Assembly: GCA_021771035.1 (NCBI GenBank) | Contig: JAETPU010000027.1 | Span: 1 to 55,393 of the forward strand | DNA length: 55,393 nt | Direction: 5' to 3' | Source: Marvinbryantia formatexigens | GTDB taxonomy: Bacteria > Bacillota > Clostridia > Oscillospirales > Ruminococcaceae | Part shown: positions 51,544-55,393 of the stretch, piece by piece | How the letters are laid out: each line of letters opens with the position of its first letter | Position numbering within the stretch: position 1 is the first letter of the stretch | Notes under the pieces: model-generated | The model's input: only the letters and a program-made list of their open reading frames with translations | The model's database searches: none | Told to the model about the DNA's origin: nothing | Translations under genes and position numbers: made by a program

Positions 51544-52410
51544 TTATAATCCAAGCAAATTGCTTGTAAATTCAAATATAGATTTTAGTGCATCTCTAGC
51601 TGGACAGTCTATATCTGCCAGACTCTTTCCGGCATTAACAGCATGAGACGCAACCTTATCATAAGGAATGATACCTGCAAAAGGGATTCCTCTTTCTTGG
51701 CAAAAAACGCGGATAGCCTTTGTGCTCTCTGGACTGACGTCCCACTTGTTGACGCAAACGGCCAACTGGGCATGAAAACTTTCAGCAGCCTTCACCAATC
51801 GTTCCAAATCGCTGATACCAGAGAGACTTGGCTCAGCAACAACCAGCACGAGATCCATGCCACTGATAGAGGCGATTACTGGGCAACCGATTCCAGGCGA
51901 TCCGTCAATAATAGCAAGTTCAGAATCTTTGGGTGCATTTTTCAGCATCGCCATCTTCACATCAGTTACCAACTTACCGGAGTTCCCTCTTCCCATTTTC
52001 AGCATAGCTGTAGAAAAAACGCCGTCACCCAGGTAAAGTTCCTTTTTTCCAGCCACATCTTCAACTAGTGTTATTGCTTCCTGAGGACAAACATAGGAGC
52101 AAACTCCGCATCCCTCGCAGGCATACTCATTGACTTGGTATTTTCCTCCCAGCTTTACCAAGGCATTAAACCGACAGTGGGACTGGCAGGTCCCACAACC
52201 GACACATTTTTCCGAGTCAATAACAGCTTTATTTCCTCCCAAAAAATCTAAAACTTGGGGTTCTACTATTTGAGCGTTCACCAGATGAAGGTTGGGCGCA
52301 TCCACATCGCAGTCAGCTACTGCCTTGGCATGCGCAAACCGAGTAAAAGCTGCAGCTGTAGTCGTTTTTCCAGTTCCACCTTTACCACTAAGAATCAACA
52401 AGCGTTTCAT
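51544..52410 (-). CDS. MinD-type ATPase with inserted ferredoxin domain (2)
   Basis: A 288-residue P-loop ATPase of the MinD/Mrp group with two 4Fe-4S sites inserted after the first strand. Walker A variant GKGGTGKTTTA (residues 8-18), DCDVDAPN (switch I), two clusters CVGCGTCQSHC and CEGCGVCSYVCP (about 69-113), and IDGSPGIGCPV (switch II). In Desulfovibrio such paired ATPases act with orange protein (ORP). ATG overlaps the stop of the upstream gene by 4 nt. Confidence 0.92.
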   Translation of the reverse strand: MKRLLILSGKGGTGKTTTAAAFTRFAHAKAVADCDVDAPNLHLVNAQIVEPQVLDFLGGNKAVIDSEKCVGCGTCQSHCRFNALVKLGGKYQVNEYACEGCGVCSYVCPQEAITLVEDVAGKKELYLGDGVFSTAMLKMGRGNSGKLVTDVKMAMLKNAPKDSELAIIDGSPGIGCPVIASISGMDLVLVVAEPSLSGISDLERLVKAAESFHAQLAVCVNKWDVSPESTKAIRVFCQERGIPFAGIIPYDKVASHAVNAGKSLADIDCPARDALKSIFEFTSNLLGL

Positions 52411-53231
52411 ACTGCACCTCCAATCCTGCCTAAGAGGTGAGTAAATAAATTTCTTGTCGCCATATCATGATGGCATGCCAGCTGTCCATTGGCTGTCAGG
52501 GCGGCAATCTTTTTTGAATAGGGAATGCGAACAAGGACATCTAGGCCATATTCCATACAGAAATCATCTAATGGGGAATATGGAGTCTCTTGTTTATTGA
52601 CTACAACACCACAAGGCTTTCCTAATAACCTTACCAACTCATAGACCATTTTAAAATTGTGGAATCCAAATGCTGTTGGCTCTGCCACAAGCACACAGTA
52701 ATCTGCATCCATCACGCTTTCCATAACGGAGCAGGCGCTGCCTGGTGGGCAGTCAATAATAGTTGTTCCTGCAGCTCGCTTTAATGCTTCACGGATCACC
52801 TGGACCCCAGTGGCCTCACCTGGGTTCAAAACGCCGGTAACCACCTGAAGGTCATCAGACATTCCAATTTCTAGCTTGCCAATGGGTTTCTCCATTTCTG
52901 TAATAGCATCTTCTGGACAGATCAGTGCACAACCTCCACAGCTATGACACACCTCTGAAAATACCATTGGTTTTTCTTTAACATACATAAGTGCATGAAA
53001 ACGACAAAACTTCACACATTTTTTGCATCCACTACATCTTTTCGCATCAAAGGATGGAAGCAGAGAGCATACTTCTACTTCTTCGATATCCTGTGGCTTT
53101 AAAAATAAACGCCCATTAGGCTCTTCCACATCGCAGTCGATATAAGTGGCTTTGCCGGCCGTTGCTGCTAGATTAACGGCTACTAATGTCTTTCCTGCAC
53201 CGCCTTTACCACTCAAACAAGCTATCTTCAT
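52407..53231 (-). CDS. MinD-type ATPase with inserted ferredoxin domain (1)
   Basis: A 274-residue paralogue of the next gene. Walker A is GKGGAGKTLVAVNLA (8-22), DCDVEEPN follows, then CSGCKKCVKFC and CHSCGGCALICP clusters (about 66-106) and IDCPPGSACSVME. The two ATPases differ enough to form a heterodimer. Overlaps both neighbours by 4 nt (stop/start ATGA), so translation of the block is coupled. Confidence 0.92.
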   Translation of the reverse strand: MKIACLSGKGGAGKTLVAVNLAATAGKATYIDCDVEEPNGRLFLKPQDIEEVEVCSLLPSFDAKRCSGCKKCVKFCRFHALMYVKEKPMVFSEVCHSCGGCALICPEDAITEMEKPIGKLEIGMSDDLQVVTGVLNPGEATGVQVIREALKRAAGTTIIDCPPGSACSVMESVMDADYCVLVAEPTAFGFHNFKMVYELVRLLGKPCGVVVNKQETPYSPLDDFCMEYGLDVLVRIPYSKKIAALTANGQLACHHDMATRNLFTHLLGRIGGAV

Positions 53232-53578
53232 TTCAAGCCATGGAAGCCACCATGAAATTGTGTCAATTTCTCAAGCTTCCCTTCCTCCAATGCACTTAAA
53301 TTCTCTAAGGCGGTCTTATGAATCGTCTTGTAAACTTCTACACCAGCTGCCTGAAACACATCTGCAGCATTCTGACCACAGCGGACAGTTATGAGAGCAT
53401 TCACTTCACTATCCACCAAAAACTGTGCTGCTTGGATGCCAGCACCGCCTTGAGATTGGGCTGCTGGATTCTCCACGATAGTGTTTTCTTCACCTTCATG
53501 AAAAAGAAAGTAAGGCGCTCTGGCCAGAACGATGCAGACATCTTGCCTATTTTCATCCAACGGAATCGCTATTTTCAT
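53228..53578 (-). CDS. NifX/ORP-like cofactor-binding protein (proximal)
   Basis: A 116-residue member of the same cofactor-binding family as the gene at 51162: MKIAIPLDENRQDVCIVLA, PYFLFHEGEENTIVENPA, AAQFLVDSEVNALITVRCGQNAADVF (cited here as the core about 50-75). The ATG at 53578 is 9 bp after AGGGGG; an ATG 9 bp upstream touches the site. It overlaps the DUF134 gene and the ATPase gene. Confidence 0.88.
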   Translation of the reverse strand: MKIAIPLDENRQDVCIVLARAPYFLFHEGEENTIVENPAAQSQGGAGIQAAQFLVDSEVNALITVRCGQNAADVFQAAGVEVYKTIHKTALENLSALEEGKLEKLTQFHGGFHGLK

Positions 53579-53954
53579 CGTGAGCATCCCCCTGATCTAT
53601 TGTTTTCATACAGTTCCTTCGATGACGACGACAGCCACCACATCCACAGAACTCCTCTGAGCCATCACAAAGCTGAAAGTCGCCACCTTCTATGCGAAAG
53701 GGTCGACCCTCTACCAGCGCCTTTGCCAATTTCTTTCTAGCCGCAGTATAGATAGCTTGTACCGTAGTCCGTGCCACCTGCATGTAACTACCGCATTCTT
53801 CCTGGGAAAACCCTTGGTAATCAATGAGACGAATAGCCTCGTATTCGTCTACAGTCAGAACTACAGCTACTCCACAGGTTTTCTTATCTGTTGGGCAAAA
53901 CTCTTGCGCTCCAGGCATCTGGCATACTTTTCTGCACTTCTTAGGCCTTGGCAT
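53553..53954 (-). CDS. DUF134-family DNA-binding protein
   Basis: A 133-residue regulator-like protein: cysteine-rich start (MPRPKKCRKVCQMPG), a sigma-70 region 4-like helix-turn-helix LTVDEYEAIRLIDYQGFSQE then CGSYMQVARTTVQAIY (about 33-70), a strand-rich segment and a Cys/His-rich tail (CGCGGCRRHRRNC). DUF134 proteins usually lead operons with NifX-like and MinD-like genes; the likely role is to regulate them. ATG 53954 follows GAGGAGATA. Confidence 0.92.
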   Translation of the reverse strand: MPRPKKCRKVCQMPGAQEFCPTDKKTCGVAVVLTVDEYEAIRLIDYQGFSQEECGSYMQVARTTVQAIYTAARKKLAKALVEGRPFRIEGGDFQLCDGSEEFCGCGGCRRHRRNCMKTIDQGDAHDENSDSVG

Positions 53955-54054
53955 TATCTATCTCCTCAAACTGTCTATCATTTTCGTACCACTACATATA
54001 CCAATTTAAATCTATAGCTTTTTACAAGATGTAGTATTTTCCAACACGCCGCTT

Positions 54055-54104
54055 TACCGACATATGTCATAAATAATGATAGCGCCATTACCGACATATG
54101 TCAA
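54055..54104 (-). promoter_or_regulatory. ORP-like operon promoter with two operators
   Basis: On the minus strand TTGACA (54099-54104), 17 bp, TATCAT (54076-54081). The 15-bp sequence TACCGACATATGTCA (plus strand) occurs at 54055-54069 and 54089-54103, 34 bp apart, each centred on the palindrome GACATATGTC. One copy covers the -35, the other the likely transcript start. The DUF134 protein is the natural candidate to bind them. Confidence 0.75.
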
Positions 54105-54275
54105 GTATTATAATGAAGGTGCCTCCTCATAAAAGCGTCTTAGCCGTCTCTGTTACGTCAAATTCACACCGAAACTTCTCAGTTTTTCTATACTTTCATA
54201 GACGTCATATTGCAAAGAGATTGTATTCTAGCACAAGCAGACAAAATGCAATATAAAGATTCTCTTTTTTAGATA

Positions 54276-54303
54276 TTGACTTTTACTTGTGCTAAAGTAA
54301 TAT
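54276..54303 (+). promoter_or_regulatory. Promoter ahead of the broken FemX-like gene
   Basis: TTGACT (54276-54281), 16 bp, TAATAT (54298-54303), 29 bp before the ATG at 54332. Confidence 0.55.
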
Positions 54304-54331
54304 GAAAAAAAGGCAAAAAAGAGGCGATTGC

Positions 54332-54480
54332 ATGCTTGAGTGGGTGGATCGGTCGAACAAGAACCAAGCGGCAGAGTATGAGACATTCGTAGAGAGGAAC
54401 AGAAGTTTTTTTAATCTCTCGCTTGGGCAGAAGTCAAAGAAAACTGGCGGTTCCAAGCTTTGATTTCCCGGAGAGAATGC
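54332..54480 (+). pseudogene. FemX/FemAB-like gene remnant (frameshifted)
   Basis: The ATG at 54332 (AGAGG 8 bp upstream) opens MLEWVDRSNKNQAAEYETFV, matching the start of FemAB proteins such as the one at 15408 (YEEYEQFVKTHP). After about 30 codons the match moves to another frame: SLAWAEVKENWRFQALISRR corresponds to SIRWTNVKSNWEHEVVVSR. A run of seven T (54415-54422) precedes the shift. The rest of the gene is missing. The stretch 54481-54815 has no recognisable gene. Confidence 0.65.
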
Positions 54481-54815
54481 TCATGTACGGTAAAGAAGCA
54501 AGCAACCGAAAACAATAGATAGACCGCCAGCACTACACTATTCCGAACCAAAGACCAAAAGATAAGCATTTTGAGAAAATCTAAACTTTTGGATTTTCCT
54601 ACAATGCCGACTACGGCGGAATCCCTCCCACTCCTTATATATTTCTTTCTGTATACATTGAATTTGTATTTAGTAAAATGCAGACAACACCACGGATCGG
54701 CTTTTGGCTGGACAATTCCAACCAAACACCGCAGCAGACAGTAGAAACCATTCTGAACGTTAGGAAGCCGGTATGATTGTTACATATAAGGGGAAGAAAA
54801 ATTTCTTTTAGATAC

Positions 54816-54844
54816 TTGTTTTCCTAAAACTGATGTGATATAAT
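54816..54844 (+). promoter_or_regulatory. Promoter of tet(W)
   Basis: TTGTTT (54816-54821), 17 bp, TATAAT (54839-54844), just ahead of the leader peptide. Confidence 0.8.
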
Positions 54845-54873
54845 AATTCAATTCCAGAAAAGGAGTAAAAAAT

Positions 54874-54897
54874 ATGCGGCAAGGTATTCTTAAATAA
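54874..54897 (+). CDS. tet(W) leader peptide
   Basis: A seven-codon frame MRQGILK with AAAAGGAG 8 bp upstream. Very similar leader peptides precede tet(M)/tet(O)/tet(W)-class genes; ribosome stalling or slow passage here is thought to decide whether downstream hairpins terminate transcription. Confidence 0.7.
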   Translation: MRQGILK

Positions 54898-55103
54898 AAC
54901 TATAATCAAATAGTGGGAACAAAGGATTATGATAGTCCCTTTTGTAGGGGCTTAGTTTTTTGTACCCAATTTAAGAATACTTTTGCCTTATCAATTTTGA
55001 CATATCCCCAAAAACAGCACTCACAAACAGGTGTATGCTGTATATGTGTATGTCCGCAAATTATCATCCCCAGTGGTAAAAGTATTTTACTGCTGGGGAT
55101 TTT
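54881..55103 (+). promoter_or_regulatory. Attenuator leader of tet(W)
   Basis: AAGGTATTCTTAAA (54881-54894), within the leader peptide frame, can pair with TTTAAGAATACTTTT (54970-54984). A strong terminator CCCCAG...GTAAAA/TTTTAC...CTGGGG with ATTTTT lies at 55066-55103, and GCCC/GGGC follows at about 55107-55118. This matches the known attenuation layout of ribosomal-protection tet genes. Confidence 0.75.
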
Positions 55104-55138
55104 TATGCCCTTCGGGGCAGTAAAGGGAGGACAATCAC

Positions 55139-55393
55139 ATGAAAATAATCAATATTGGAATTCTTGCCCATGTAGACGCTGGAAAGACGACCTTGACGGA
55201 GAGCCTGCTATATGCCAGCGGAGCCATTTCAGAACCGGGGAGCGTCGAAAAAGGGACAACGAGGACGGACACCATGTTTTTGGAGCGGCAGCGTGGGATT
55301 ACCATTCAAGCGGCAGTCACTTCCTTCCAGTGGCACAGATGTAAAGTCAACATTGTGGATACGCCCGGCCACATGGATTTTTTGGCGGAGGTG
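55139..55393 (+). CDS. tet(W): Tetracycline resistance ribosomal protection protein Tet(W), 5' part
   Basis: The first 85 codons of an EF-G-like GTPase that removes tetracycline from the ribosome. P-loop [10 protein letters not shown] (residues 10-19), G2 RGITIQAAV and G3 DTPGHMDF (about 74-81) are visible. The variant residues [25 protein letters not shown] and [16 protein letters not shown] fit tet(W) rather than tet(M) or tet(O). The ATG at 55139 follows AGGGAGG. The gene runs off the window. Its presence marks the right end as acquired, mobile DNA; tet(W) is widespread in gut Firmicutes and Bifidobacteria. Confidence 0.95.
   Translation, partial: MKIINIGILAHVDAGKTTLTESLLYASGAISEPGSVEKGTTRTDTMFLERQRGITIQAAVTSFQWHRCKVNIVDTPGHMDFLAEV

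Noticed and set aside
54411-54725. Minus-strand open frame of 104 codons
   Set aside because: It is antisense to the FemX-like remnant and has no ribosome site.

Overview
The window looks like chromosome of a spore-forming, anaerobic gut member of the Clostridia (Oscillospirales/Ruminococcaceae type). Supporting signs are the sporulation genes spoIIID and spoVAC-spoVAD-spoVAE, a single-chain glycyl-tRNA synthetase, many strong AGGAGG ribosome sites, sigma-A promoters of the TTGACA-17-TATAAT type, and several small ferredoxin genes. The backbone is GC-rich. AT-rich insertions stand out at about 17.4-21.2 kb, 29.1-30.8 kb, 33.9-35.8 kb and from about 42.5 kb to the right end, where the window stops inside a tet(W) tetracycline resistance gene.

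Layout. 0-3 kb: hairpin-rich dispersed repeats, the rplM-rpsI operon with a perfect consensus promoter, and a TtcA-type tRNA thiolation gene. 3-8.6 kb: an MMPL/RND exporter and a secreted coiled-coil partner, facing a TetR regulator; three copies of one palindrome bracket the exporter promoter. 9-16.5 kb: an HPP-like membrane protein, glyS, an AI-2E-type transporter, a QueG-like iron-sulfur protein, a candidate structured RNA and a FemX-like peptidoglycan bridge enzyme. 17-21.1 kb: spoIIID, then two convergent AT-rich cassettes, each with a secreted matrixin-like zinc metalloprotease followed by one or two membrane-anchored paralogous partner proteins. 21.2-29.1 kb: an SPL-like radical SAM protein, two GyrI-like proteins, a WYL regulator, a DUF5131 gene broken by an in-frame TGA, an MnmM-type methyltransferase, a nucleotidyltransferase and a membrane protein. 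29-36 kb: repeats, two XRE paralogues facing an AbrB-like zinc-ribbon gene, the spoVA operon, a LiaX/YvlB-like XRE protein, a lipoprotein, and a c-di-GMP-I riboswitch ahead of a DUF6514 gene. 36-42 kb: a sigma/anti-sigma pair with three extracellular PepSY domains, a cold-shock gene with a terminator-like leader, an intracellular sialidase-like protein, and a ferredoxin-NapH-ArsR-ferredoxin operon. 42-55 kb: a ParB-like protein, GNAT, a DUF3592 pseudogene, two phospholipid synthesis genes, a calcium P-type ATPase, a surface protein, an ORP-like operon (DUF134, two NifX-like proteins, two ferredoxin-MinD ATPases) with duplicated operators, a broken FemX-like gene, and tet(W) with its attenuator leader.

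The best candidates for undescribed biology are the metalloprotease/partner cassettes at 17.4-21.1 kb (the partners have a strand pattern that recalls OB-fold/TIMP-like inhibitors, which is inference only), the covarying hairpin repeat family, the roughly 300-nt candidate RNA at 14.9-15.2 kb, and the ORP-like operon with its operator pair. Everything here is from reading the sequence; no database search was run.
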